In this document: piece after piece, positions 17,963 through 25,883 of the stretch | How the letters are laid out: every line of letters starts with the position of its first letter | Numbering within the stretch: position 1 is the stretch's first letter | Source of the DNA: an uncultured Clostridia bacterium | Lineage (GTDB): Bacteria > Bacillota > Clostridia > Christensenellales > Pumilibacteraceae | Direction of reading: 5' to 3' | DNA length: 41,700 bases | Assembly (NCBI GenBank): GCA_944362615.1 | Contig: CALVTM010000010.1 | Coordinates: forward strand, 1 to 41,700 | Notes under the pieces: generated by a model | The model's database searches: none | Told to the model about the DNA's origin: nothing | The model's input: only the letters and a program-made list of their open reading frames with translations | Position numbers and translations under genes: made by a program

Positions 17963-19144
17963 TCAGTGCTCGTTCGCCTTACCGTCCTGTCTGCACTTCT
18001 CGGAAATGAGCGGGAAAGTAATCGTGAACTTACTGCCTTTGCCGAGCACGCTTTTTGCGGTGATATTCCCGCCCATCATCTCGGCTATCGACTTAGCTAT
18101 CGCAAGTCCGAGACCTGTCGAGCCCTCCGTACGGCCGCGCGCTTTATCGCAGCGATAGAAACGGTCGAATATGTGCGGAAGATCCTCCTCACTTATTCCC
18201 ACGCCGTTATCGGCGACGATCACTTCCGCCATGCCGTCCGACTTAGTTACCGATACTTCCACATGACCGCCGGCGGGCGTGTATTTGATCGCATTGTCCG
18301 CAATAACGCGGATCAGCTCAACGACAAGCCCCTTATCCGCATAAACGATTATGCCCTTCTGCGCTTTGTATTTGATCGTCTTATCCACGCTCGTCATGTC
18401 GTATGCGCTTACTATATCTTTCACGACTTCGGATAATTCAAACTCTGTCGGTCTTGACTGGAATGATCCGAGTTTGGCAAGGTACAGAAGCTGCTCGACG
18501 ATGGATTTCATGTTTGCAGCCTCGGCGCGTATCGCGTCTATCGACTCGGCAAGCACGCTCTCATCCGTCTTGCCCCAACGCGCAAGCAGATCCGAGTATC
18601 CGCGTATGACGGAAATAGGCGTGCGCAGTTCGTGGCTTGCGTCCGATATGAAATTGCTCTGGCGATCGAATGCCTCCTGGATGCCGTCCAGCATCCTGTT
18701 TATGCGCATCGAAAGCTCGTTCAGCTCGTCCTGCGACTCCACCGGATCCAGTCTCGCAGACATATCCTCTACGGTTATTTTATCTATACGCTCAAGCATA
18801 CCTTTAAGCGGAGACAGCATGGTTCTCGCGGTCAAAGTACACGACGCGGCAAATGCCGCCGTAAAACCGAGCGCAAGCAGGATAGACGTTACGGTTATGC
18901 GGACTGCGACTCCGGACGGCGCAAGCGTCGCTATCAGTATCATGACTACGGTGAACGTCAACATAAAAACGGCAAAAACCACGGTAGTGATAACCGCGGT
19001 TTTCGTCGTTATATCCGATCTGTATTGTTTATAAACAAATCCGAGAAACGAATAGAAAAGCCCTACCGGAAATATTATCCACATGAGCACCGTTTTCCAT
19101 GTGGGGCGTTTTTTATTCGTCTGCGTGTTCCCTTCCTTCATCAT
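17963..19144 (-). CDS. Two-component sensor histidine kinase
   Basis: A 393-residue membrane kinase. Hydrophobic segments at about residues 18-38, 48-73 and 80-105 give two or three membrane passes with almost no extracellular loop, unlike classical ArlS/PhoR sensors. A HAMP-like linker (about 107-160) leads to the dimerisation domain with phospho-acceptor His171 in 'SDASHELRTPISVIRG', then the ATPase motifs 'IADNAIKYTPAGG' (N box), 'VADNGVGI' (G1), 'HIFDRFYRCDKAR' (F box) and 'GSTGLGLAIAKSI' (G2). It starts 10 nt after the response regulator gene with CAGGAG as ribosome site, so it is its partner. The small external region suggests it senses membrane or envelope state; the signal is unknown. 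Confidence 0.93.
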   Translation of the reverse strand: MMKEGNTQTNKKRPTWKTVLMWIIFPVGLFYSFLGFVYKQYRSDITTKTAVITTVVFAVFMLTFTVVMILIATLAPSGVAVRITVTSILLALGFTAAFAASCTLTARTMLSPLKGMLERIDKITVEDMSARLDPVESQDELNELSMRINRMLDGIQEAFDRQSNFISDASHELRTPISVIRGYSDLLARWGKTDESVLAESIDAIRAEAANMKSIVEQLLYLAKLGSFQSRPTEFELSEVVKDIVSAYDMTSVDKTIKYKAQKGIIVYADKGLVVELIRVIADNAIKYTPAGGHVEVSVTKSDGMAEVIVADNGVGISEEDLPHIFDRFYRCDKARGRTEGSTGLGLAIAKSIAEMMGGNITAKSVLGKGSKFTITFPLISEKCRQDGKANEH

Positions 19145-19154
19145 CTGCTCCTGA

Positions 19155-19817
19155 TCAGTCTTTTATCATATATCCCGCTCCGCGTACCGTGCGCACTACC
19201 TTGATGTCAAACACATCGTCTATCTTGCTGCGGAGATAACGCACGTACACGTCCACTACGTTCGTGTTGCCGTAGAAATCAAATCCCCATACGGCGTCCA
19301 GCGCCTGTTCGCGGGTTATAACGATATTCTTATTTTCGAGAAGGTATACGAGAAGATCGTACTCCTTTTTTGTAAGCTCGATAGGAACGCCGTCGTAAGT
19401 GACCGTTCTCGAGCCGCGGTTAATCAGAAGCTTTTCATAAGTCAGCTGCTCTGAGCGTGACGGCTCGTTGCGCTTAAGATGAACTCTGATTCGCGCAAGC
19501 AATTCCTCTATCGCAAACGGCTTTGTCATATAATCATTTGCGCCTATATCCAGTCCGGCGACCTTGTCCATGACCTGATCGCGCGCCGTGAGTATTATGA
19601 CGGGCGTGTCCTTGCTCTGCCGCAAACGACGGAGCAGCTCTATTCCGCTCATGCTCGGCAGCATAAGATCGAGTATTATAAGTTCATAATCATGGGCAAG
19701 CGCGCTTTCCAGCGCCTCTCTGCCGTCGGAAATATGTTTGACCGTATAGCCCTCATGCTCCAGTTCAAGCTGGACAAATCTTGCAATTTTGGCTTCGTCT
19801 TCCACTATCAGGATCAT
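19155..19817 (-). CDS. OmpR-family response regulator
   Basis: A 220-residue DNA-binding response regulator. The receiver domain has the acidic pair in 'VEDEAK', phospho-acceptor Asp50 in 'LIILDLMLPSMSG', Thr in 'IILTARD' and the conserved Lys in 'YMTKPF'. The C-terminal half is a winged helix typical of OmpR/PhoB ('ELTKKEYDLLVYLLENKN', 'VDVYVRYLRSKID', 'VRTVRGAGYMI'). It lies 30 nt downstream of metA on the same strand and 10 nt before its kinase, so the pair is an operon that may also receive read-through from metA. It looks closest to the ArlR/CssR type, but target genes cannot be inferred. Confidence 0.95.
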   Translation of the reverse strand: MILIVEDEAKIARFVQLELEHEGYTVKHISDGREALESALAHDYELIILDLMLPSMSGIELLRRLRQSKDTPVIILTARDQVMDKVAGLDIGANDYMTKPFAIEELLARIRVHLKRNEPSRSEQLTYEKLLINRGSRTVTYDGVPIELTKKEYDLLVYLLENKNIVITREQALDAVWGFDFYGNTNVVDVYVRYLRSKIDDVFDIKVVRTVRGAGYMIKD

Positions 19818-19847
19818 TCTTCTCTGTTCCTCTCGGGGTAAATAGTT

Positions 19848-20765
19848 TTACTTTATAGCATTTATATCGTAAGGGGTTTCCTGGTAAACGTAATAGTTCA
19901 GCCAGTTGGACATCAATAAAGACGAATGGGCGCGCCATATCAGACGCGGCTGACCGTCGTCACCGTAATAGTTCACAGGTCTTTCAACGTCCGTCCGTCC
20001 AAGAGCCGTATCCCTTTTATACTCGGAGTCCAGCGTGTACTTGTCGTACTCTCCGTGACCGAAAACAAGCACGCGCCGTCTGTCCTTGCTTGCGGCAAGG
20101 TATATTCCCGCCTCGTCCGATTCGGCAAGTATGTCCAGATCGCTCACCTCGCGCAGTTTTTTCTGATCCACTTCCGTATGACGGGAATGCGGCGCATAAA
20201 AATATTCATCAAAATTCCTCACAAGCGGATTTGAACGTTTCATACTGCGATGCAGATATACGCCGCTTATCTTTTTACCGAGAGACACTTTATCCACACC
20301 GTAAAAGTAATACGCCGCGGCTATCGCTCCCCAGCAGATATAAAGCGATGAGAATACATTATGCTGAGCCCAGTCCATGATACGCACTATTTCATCCCAG
20401 TACGCGACGTCCTCGAAACGCATCTGTTCCACCGGCGCGCCGGTGAATATCATGCCGTCGAACTTACGCCCCTCCCTGTAAGCCTCGTCAAACGTCATGT
20501 AAAACGCTTTCAGATGCTCTTCGGGCGTATGTGTGGCTTTATACGACGCCGTCTGGAGCAGCGTGACTTCTACCTGAAGCGGCGTATTGGAAATCAGACG
20601 AAGCAGCTCAAGCTCCGTCTCTTCTTTATTCGGCATAAGGTTGAGTATACCTATCGACAGCGGACGTATCTCCTGCGACTGCGCCCGCCTGTCCGCCATA
20701 ACGAATATATTTTCTCTTTCGAGTATTTCTTTTGCCGGCAATGCCGATGGTATTATAACAGGCAT
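19848..20765 (-). CDS. metA: Homoserine O-acetyltransferase (MetA family)
   Basis: A 305-residue enzyme that acylates homoserine at the first committed step of methionine synthesis. The nucleophile Cys144 lies in 'YICWGA', the catalytic His and Glu in 'FGHGEYD'. At the position that decides acyl donor in this family (residue 111 in Bacillus cereus numbering) the sequence is 'TGAPVEQM', with Glu113, the form that prefers acetyl-CoA; the succinyl-CoA enzymes have Gly there. So the product is probably O-acetylhomoserine despite the name often given to MetA. The start follows AAGGAG, and a consensus promoter lies just upstream, divergent from the phosphofructokinase gene. Confidence 0.95.
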   Translation of the reverse strand: MPVIIPSALPAKEILERENIFVMADRRAQSQEIRPLSIGILNLMPNKEETELELLRLISNTPLQVEVTLLQTASYKATHTPEEHLKAFYMTFDEAYREGRKFDGMIFTGAPVEQMRFEDVAYWDEIVRIMDWAQHNVFSSLYICWGAIAAAYYFYGVDKVSLGKKISGVYLHRSMKRSNPLVRNFDEYFYAPHSRHTEVDQKKLREVSDLDILAESDEAGIYLAASKDRRRVLVFGHGEYDKYTLDSEYKRDTALGRTDVERPVNYYGDDGQPRLIWRAHSSLLMSNWLNYYVYQETPYDINAIK

Positions 20766-20785
20766 CTCGTTCTCCTTGGAGTATA

Positions 20786-20814
20786 ATCATAACACACCGC
20801 CGCCCTCTTGTCAA
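20786..20814 (-). promoter_or_regulatory. metA promoter
   Basis: Minus-strand TTGACA (20809-20814), a 17-nt spacer and TATGAT (20786-20791), with only about 13 nt from the expected start site to the metA start codon. No S-box or T-box leader fits in that space. Confidence 0.8.
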
Positions 20815-20910
20815 GTAATGGCTCGGACATTGACCGCCGCCCTCTCCTTCCGCCGTCCGGTATGCGCCGTTACGGACAAACGGAATTTTCAGTCAATATC
20901 AAACAAACAC

Positions 20911-20940
20911 TTGCAATTAGCTGTCAGTTCGTGGTAAAAT
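20911..20940 (+). promoter_or_regulatory. Promoter of the phosphofructokinase gene
   Basis: TTGCAA (20911-20916), an 18-nt spacer and TGG-TAAAAT (-10 at 20935-20940). Unlike the leaderless genes, an AAGGAG ribosome site follows. Confidence 0.75.
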
Positions 20941-20972
20941 ATATCCGTAAAACGAATTACAAGGAGATAAAA

Positions 20973-22214
20973 ATGAAAAACCTTAAAGGCGCACTTTTGT
21001 TTGCACAGTCGGGCGGTCCCACGTCCGTTATAAACGCCAGCGCTTGCGGCGTTTTTGAAGAAGCGTTCAGACATGGCGAGATCACGCAGGTTCTCGGCGC
21101 GGCTCATGGTGTCGTCGGTATTCTTAACGACGAGCTCTATGATATGGGCAAGGAGGATCCCGCTGAGATCCACAGACTTCTCGGCACCCCTTCTTCCGCT
21201 CTCGGTTCCTGCCGTTACAAGCTGAAGGACTACCGCGATGACGAGACCGATTACCTCCGCATTCTTGAAGTGTTCAAGAAACATAATGTAAAATATTTCT
21301 TCTATAATGGCGGTAACGACTCTATGGACACCTGCAACAAGATCGGAGAGTTCGTAAACGCTCACGGTTATGAGTGCAACGTTGTCGGCGTTCCCAAGAC
21401 CATAGATAACGACCTTTACGGCATCGACCACTGCCCCGGTTATGCTTCCGCAGCTAAGTATATCGCTACGACATGCATGGAGATAGACCTTGACGCGCGC
21501 GTTTTCGATAAGGGCATGATCACCGTTATCGAGATCATGGGCCGTCATGCAGGCTGGCTTACCGCGGCAAGCGCAGTCGCTACTTACGCAGGTCACGGAC
21601 CCGACCTTATTTACGTTCCCGAAACGGATTTCGATCTCGATAAATTCACCGCGGACGTTAAGAGTGTGTTTGAAAAGAACGGCAAGTGCATAGTCGCAGT
21701 AAGTGAAGGTATACACGACAAGGACGGCAAGTTCATAGCCGAGTACGCAGCTGCTGACGCTAAGAAAGACGCATTCGGCCATGTACAGCTCGGCGGTACC
21801 GCTTCCTTCCTCGTTTCCTATCTCGGAAACCATATCAACACCAAATACCGCGCTATAGAGTTCTCGCTCATGCAGCGTTGCGCCGCTCACATAGCTTCCA
21901 AAGTAGACGTTAAGGAAGCCTATGCGGAAGGCTGCGCCGCTGTTAAAGCAGCAGTCGAAGGCAAGTCGAATATCATGGTAGGCGTCGTTCGTAAGCACAC
22001 CGAAAAATATGAAACGACTATCGAGGAATTCCCTCTCTCCGCTTGCGCTAACACGGAGAAGAAACTTCCCGCAGAGTATATCAACGCTGACGGCAATATG
22101 ATCGAAAAGAGCTTCCTCGACTATATCCTTCCCCTTATCGAAGGCGAGCACGCTCCCGAGTTCATCAACGGTGTTCCCCGTTTTGCAGAGCTCAAGAAAG
22201 TACTTGCTAAATAA
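20973..22214 (+). CDS. pfp: Pyrophosphate-dependent 6-phosphofructokinase
   Basis: A 413-residue enzyme that phosphorylates fructose 6-phosphate to the 1,6-bisphosphate, here most likely with pyrophosphate rather than ATP. 'FAQSGGPTSVINAS' (10-23) is the phosphate-binding start. 'GGNDSMD' (113-119) carries Asp where ATP enzymes have the second Gly of GGDGS, and 'PKTIDND' (141-147) is the PPi-type active-site motif; 'MGRHAGW' binds the sugar phosphate. The ATG at 20973 is chosen because AAGGAG precedes it and the promoter lies upstream; the frame is open to 20808 but that part overlaps the promoter. PPi use saves ATP in glycolysis and is common in anaerobic Clostridia. The gene is monocistronic. 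Confidence 0.95.
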   Translation: MKNLKGALLFAQSGGPTSVINASACGVFEEAFRHGEITQVLGAAHGVVGILNDELYDMGKEDPAEIHRLLGTPSSALGSCRYKLKDYRDDETDYLRILEVFKKHNVKYFFYNGGNDSMDTCNKIGEFVNAHGYECNVVGVPKTIDNDLYGIDHCPGYASAAKYIATTCMEIDLDARVFDKGMITVIEIMGRHAGWLTAASAVATYAGHGPDLIYVPETDFDLDKFTADVKSVFEKNGKCIVAVSEGIHDKDGKFIAEYAAADAKKDAFGHVQLGGTASFLVSYLGNHINTKYRAIEFSLMQRCAAHIASKVDVKEAYAEGCAAVKAAVEGKSNIMVGVVRKHTEKYETTIEEFPLSACANTEKKLPAEYINADGNMIEKSFLDYILPLIEGEHAPEFINGVPRFAELKKVLAK

Positions 22215-22242
22215 TCGGAAACTTTAAAATCAGTATAATCAC

Positions 22243-22283
22243 AAACGGGGCGCCGCATCAAAAGTATGCGGCACCCGTTTTTC
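22243..22283 (+). terminator. Terminator of the phosphofructokinase gene
   Basis: A GC-rich stem built from ACGGGGCGCCGCAT and ATGCGGCACCCGT is followed by TTTTT. Confidence 0.85.
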
Positions 22284-22373
22284 GTTTCTCGCGCGCCGAT
22301 ACAGATGTACAAACAAAAAACAGCGGTCGCCGGCGCAAAATCCATATATATCCCTGTTTAAAAACAAAAATAC

Positions 22374-22402
22374 TTGACGAATACTTTAAGCGCGGATATA
22401 AT
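22374..22402 (+). promoter_or_regulatory. tRNA-Gly promoter
   Basis: TTGACG (22374-22379), a 17-nt spacer and TATAAT (22397-22402). The primary transcript would carry about 85 nt of 5' leader to be removed by RNase P. Confidence 0.85.
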
Positions 22403-22492
22403 ATACATGTAAAATGTCGGGCAGGCAGCGGCGTCTGTGGCGCGAAACCGTCTCAGATTCTGTTCCGTGCCCGGTTAAGTTATTTCAAAAAT

Positions 22493-22567
22493 GCGGATGT
22501 GGCCTAATGGTATGGCATCAGCTTCCCAAGCTGAGGGTTGCGAGTTCGAGCCTCGTCATCCGCTCCA
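22493..22567 (+). tRNA. tRNA-Gly(CCC)
   Basis: Acceptor GCGGATG/CATCCGC, anticodon stem TCAGC/GCTGA with loop TTCCCAA (anticodon CCC, codon GGG), T-arm GCGAG-TTCGAGC-CTCGT, discriminator T and encoded CCA (22565-22567). Confidence 0.95.
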
Positions 22568-22574
22568 ACAGCAT

Positions 22575-22610
22575 AAGGGAAGCGCCTTTTTTCAGGCGCT
22601 TCCCTTTTTT
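22575..22610 (+). terminator. Terminator of tRNA-Gly
   Basis: A 12-bp stem (22575-22586 with 22595-22606) followed by T residues, 8 nt after the tRNA. Confidence 0.9.
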
Positions 22611-22663
22611 ATTGCTGTTTTATATTCCGAAGCCGCCGCGCTGATTCGTACGCATTGCGGTTT

Positions 22664-25495
22664 TTATTCCGTAACCGCCTCGCGTCTGGCGCGTGCTTTG
22701 CGGTAAAACCGTATGAATATCTTACTTATTTCCACCGCAACAAGCGGGAACAGCGCAAGACCGACGACTATCAGATACTGATACCACTTAAGGTACTCAA
22801 GGTCAAAGAACGTCATCACGCCGGGCACGAAAGATACAAATGCAATTATAAGCAGAGACGCCGCCATCGCACCGTAAAGCACTTTGTTATGACCCTGCCC
22901 GGGACGGAATACGCTGTCATAATTAGAACGCTGGTTGATCGCATGAACGAGCTGCGAAAGCGCAAGCACCATAAACGTCATCGTCATGGCTATCGCGTGC
23001 GTCTTTTCTTCCGTAGCACCGAAACACGTCTCAGCTATCCAGTAAGCCGTAAGCGCCGCAGCAGTTATGAATATACCGTGCAGTGCAATACGGATGATGA
23101 CGCCACGCTCGAACAGTGTCCCGCTCTTTACCGGCGGCACCTTCATGATATTCCTGTCGGCAGGGTCTACGCCGAGGGCTATTGCGGGCAGAGAGTCGGT
23201 AGCAAGATTGATCAGCAGCACATGTATCGCCGTGATCGGATCCGGCCAGTTGAAACAGAACGCAAGGAACAGAGTGAGTATTTCGGCTATGTTGCCCGCG
23301 ACAAGGAACTGTATGACCTTCTGTATGTTGCGGTATACCCTTCTGCCCTCGCGAACCGCGTGCTCTATCGTTGTGAAATTATCATCAAGCAGGATCATAT
23401 CCGCCGCGTCTTTCGCAACGTCCGTGCCTGTAATTCCCATTGCAACGCCTATGTCCGCTTCTTTGAGCGCGGGACTGTCGTTCACGCCGTCACCCGTCAT
23501 CGCCGCGACTTCGCCGTGCGAACGCAACGCGCGAATTATCCTCAGTTTATCCGACGGGGACACTCTGGCGAATACCGCCGCCGTCTTTATGCGTTCGGCA
23601 AGCTCGTCATCGCTCATTTCATCCAGCTCACGCCCGTCAATAACGGTATTGCCCTTTCTGAATATATGCAACTGTTTCGCTATTGCAAGTGCGGTCACCT
23701 TATGGTCGCCCGTGATCATGATAACACGGATGCCCGCTTCATGGCACGCGTCTACCGCGCTTATGACTTCATTTCTCGGAGGATCTATCATTCCCGTTGC
23801 GCCGATAAACGTCATGTCACATTCAAGATCCGCCGCTTCGTCATCCGGCACTTCTTCTATCTTACGTACGGAGAATCCGAGCACGCGCAACGCGTTATCG
23901 CTCATGTTGTTGCAAAGCGCAAGTATCTTTTCTTTGTCTCCGTCCGTCATCTCGCGCACACCGCTCTCCGTCATTATATGCGTACAGAGAGGCAGCATCT
24001 CGTCTACCGCGCCTTTGATGTATGCAATGTTACCGTGCGGCATCTTATAGACAGTCGTCATTCGCTTACGATCGGAATCAAACGGCTGTTCAAACAGTTT
24101 TTCGTTCTGCTCTCTGTAGTCGTCCGCATCAATGCCGTAACTGAGGGCGAAGTTGATCAGCGCGCCTTCAGTGGGATCGCCCATGGTTTCACCCGGTCTG
24201 TCAGGGTCAAAATGAGCGTTTCCGCAGAGCGCACAGCCGTCTATAAGATCGCGGAACAGCTCCGCGCTGTGCTTATCTCTGAGCTTTTCGGCGGGTGTTG
24301 TCTCGCCCCTGTCAAAGTCGGAACCGACGGCAACGTGAGTAACCGTCATTCTGTTCAAGGTAAGCGTACCCGTCTTATCGCAGCATACCACCGTCGCACT
24401 GCCCAATGTCTCAACAGCGGGAAGGCTTTTTACGAGCGCGTTCTTTTTCGCCATGCGCTGTACGCCGAACGCCATGATTATCGTAGCCGTCGCAGGCAGC
24501 CCCTCGGGTATTATCGATATTGCAAGGGATATGCCGAGGAGCACAAGCGACTCCCAGGTCCTGCCGCCCCGCGCAAAACCTATGATCATTATTATCACGC
24601 ACACGGCAAGCCCGATCACGGTGAGTATTTTGCCGACGGAGTTCAGTTTGCGCTTTATCGGCGTCATCTCATCGTCCTGCGTCTTGAGCATATCCGCTAT
24701 CTTACCGACTTCGGTGTTCATACCCGTACCGACGACTATGCCTTTTGCGTTACCGTACATGACCACGGACGACGAATACGCCATGTTCACACGGTCTCCG
24801 AGAGGGGTGTCTTCGGGAAGCACCGTCGGACCGTCCTTTGCCGACGGTACGCTTTCGCCCGTAAGCGACGCCTCCTGTATGTTCATGTTATTATCGTTTA
24901 TTATACGTATATCGGCGGGAACGATCGTGCCGTCTTCAAGATAAACTATATCACCGGGGACAAGCTCACTCGCCGGTACGATACTTTCCTCTCCGTTACG
25001 CAATACCCGCGCATTCGGCGCCGTCATGTTTTTTAGCGCATCCAGCGCGTCCGCCGCCTTCTTTTCCTGCACTACGCCTACCGTCGCATTCAGAGCTATG
25101 ACGGCGAATATGACTATCGCTTCCGGCAATCCCTCGCCGTCCACAAAGAACATGACGAGCGAGAATATCATCGCTATGAACAGTATGATGACCATGATAT
25201 CCGAAAGCTGTTCGAATATCATGCGCGCTATGCTCTTGCGTCCGGTCTCACGCAGTACGTTTTTGCCGTACTTCACAAGCCGCACGGCAGCTTCTTCATC
25301 GCTGAGTCCGTCCTCGCTCGTTTCGAGGATCTCTTCCGTCTTTTCATACGAAAGCGCGTGCCATGCGCCTTTTTCCGCAAGCTCTTTGTCGCTTGGTTTG
25401 CCGCCCGATACACCGCGTTTATTCGCGGTTCCGGACTTTTCACTTAGCGGGACACTTCCGTCTCCGCCCGGTTTCTTTTCTTTTTCCGATTCCAA
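22664..25495 (-). CDS. Ca2+-type P-type ATPase (SERCA/PMCA-like, type IIA/B)
   Basis: A 943-residue cation pump. It begins at a TTG (25493-25495), 5 nt after AGGAGG, and has a 35-residue hydrophilic N-terminal extension. Family motifs are 'TGES' of the actuator domain (near 212), phosphorylated Asp in 'CDKTGTLT' (near 373), 'MTGDGVND' of the hinge, and about ten membrane spans. In M4 'IIPEGLPA', in M5 'NIAEILTLF' and in M6 'NLATDSLPA' keep the residues that form the main Ca2+ site of SERCA; the M8 Glu of the second site is replaced ('LVHAINQ'), suggesting one Ca2+ per cycle as in PMCA. It probably exports Ca2+ (or Mn2+). A 213-nt leader with an intrinsic terminator precedes it, so it is likely regulated by attenuation. 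Confidence 0.92.
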   Translation of the reverse strand: MESEKEKKPGGDGSVPLSEKSGTANKRGVSGGKPSDKELAEKGAWHALSYEKTEEILETSEDGLSDEEAAVRLVKYGKNVLRETGRKSIARMIFEQLSDIMVIILFIAMIFSLVMFFVDGEGLPEAIVIFAVIALNATVGVVQEKKAADALDALKNMTAPNARVLRNGEESIVPASELVPGDIVYLEDGTIVPADIRIINDNNMNIQEASLTGESVPSAKDGPTVLPEDTPLGDRVNMAYSSSVVMYGNAKGIVVGTGMNTEVGKIADMLKTQDDEMTPIKRKLNSVGKILTVIGLAVCVIIMIIGFARGGRTWESLVLLGISLAISIIPEGLPATATIIMAFGVQRMAKKNALVKSLPAVETLGSATVVCCDKTGTLTLNRMTVTHVAVGSDFDRGETTPAEKLRDKHSAELFRDLIDGCALCGNAHFDPDRPGETMGDPTEGALINFALSYGIDADDYREQNEKLFEQPFDSDRKRMTTVYKMPHGNIAYIKGAVDEMLPLCTHIMTESGVREMTDGDKEKILALCNNMSDNALRVLGFSVRKIEEVPDDEAADLECDMTFIGATGMIDPPRNEVISAVDACHEAGIRVIMITGDHKVTALAIAKQLHIFRKGNTVIDGRELDEMSDDELAERIKTAAVFARVSPSDKLRIIRALRSHGEVAAMTGDGVNDSPALKEADIGVAMGITGTDVAKDAADMILLDDNFTTIEHAVREGRRVYRNIQKVIQFLVAGNIAEILTLFLAFCFNWPDPITAIHVLLINLATDSLPAIALGVDPADRNIMKVPPVKSGTLFERGVIIRIALHGIFITAAALTAYWIAETCFGATEEKTHAIAMTMTFMVLALSQLVHAINQRSNYDSVFRPGQGHNKVLYGAMAASLLIIAFVSFVPGVMTFFDLEYLKWYQYLIVVGLALFPLVAVEISKIFIRFYRKARARREAVTE

Positions 25496-25708
25496 TTCTT
25501 CCTCCTGCCGGCATTTTTCAGCCGGATAATACGGTTTTTCCGATTCTGATCGGATCTATATTATGTTTTTGCGAAAACGCAAAAAGGCATATCCGTAAGA
25601 CAATGCTACGGTTATGCCGCGGATTATATCGTTATATATTCAGCCGTTTTCGTGGGTCGGCGTCGCCCTGTGCAGACATATAATGCTCCTTGCGCATTTT
25701 CGCTTAAC
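25496..25708 (-). promoter_or_regulatory. Attenuator-like leader RNA (candidate riboswitch) of the Ca2+-ATPase
   Basis: From the start site near 25708 the minus strand can form a 7-bp helix (25678-25684 with 25623-25629) closing about 50 nt that include GCACAGGGCGACGCC and a GCCG...CGGC stem. This is followed by a full terminator (25581-25618). The 5' segment GCGCAAGGAGCAT (25683-25695) can instead pair with the 3' half of that terminator plus its T-run (25578-25590), giving a mutually exclusive antiterminator. It matches none of the yybP-ykoY, M-box, ydaO, fluoride or NiCo consensus patterns I can recall. The ligand is unknown; a divalent cation is the obvious guess from the gene. Confidence 0.6.
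25581..25618 (-). terminator. Internal terminator in the ATPase leader
   Basis: Minus-strand GGCATAACCGTA (25607-25618) pairs with TACGGATATGCC (25586-25597), followed by TTTTT. It lies about 85 nt before the ATPase start codon. Confidence 0.75.
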
Positions 25709-25714
25709 GTGTGT

Positions 25715-25743
25715 ATTATAACACATTTATATACGCCTGTCAA
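25715..25743 (-). promoter_or_regulatory. Consensus promoter of the Ca2+-ATPase leader
   Basis: A perfect TTGACA (25738-25743), a 17-nt spacer and a perfect TATAAT (25715-25720) on the minus strand. Such a strong promoter before an internal terminator is typical of attenuation control. Confidence 0.9.
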
Positions 25744-25806
25744 TTATTTTTCCTTCCGTGCGTCAGGCATACGCATACATGAGCGCCGCCCACTATATAT
25801 AATATG

Positions 25807-25857
25807 AAAAAACGGGCGGTATATGCGGCGCTTTCCGCATATGATCCTCCACCCGTT
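25807..25857 (-). terminator. Terminator of the sodium symporter gene
   Basis: A long stem (AACGGGTGG...CCGCCCGTT with inner ATGCGG/CCGCAT), followed on the minus strand by TTTTTT. Confidence 0.85.
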
Positions 25858-25883
25858 ATATTATTTACGAACTTTAAAATCCT

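Noticed and set aside
20889..22151. 420-codon frame on the minus strand opposite phosphofructokinase
   Set aside because: Antisense shadow; the plus strand encodes a clear enzyme with promoter, ribosome site and terminator.
22414..22706. Short ORFs spanning tRNA-Gly
   Set aside because: They overlap the tRNA and its terminator and have no ribosome site or family resemblance.
25496..25708. yybP-ykoY manganese riboswitch before the P-ATPase
   Set aside because: The conserved GGGGAGTAG loop and the CTGAGA segment are absent, so the class was left unassigned.
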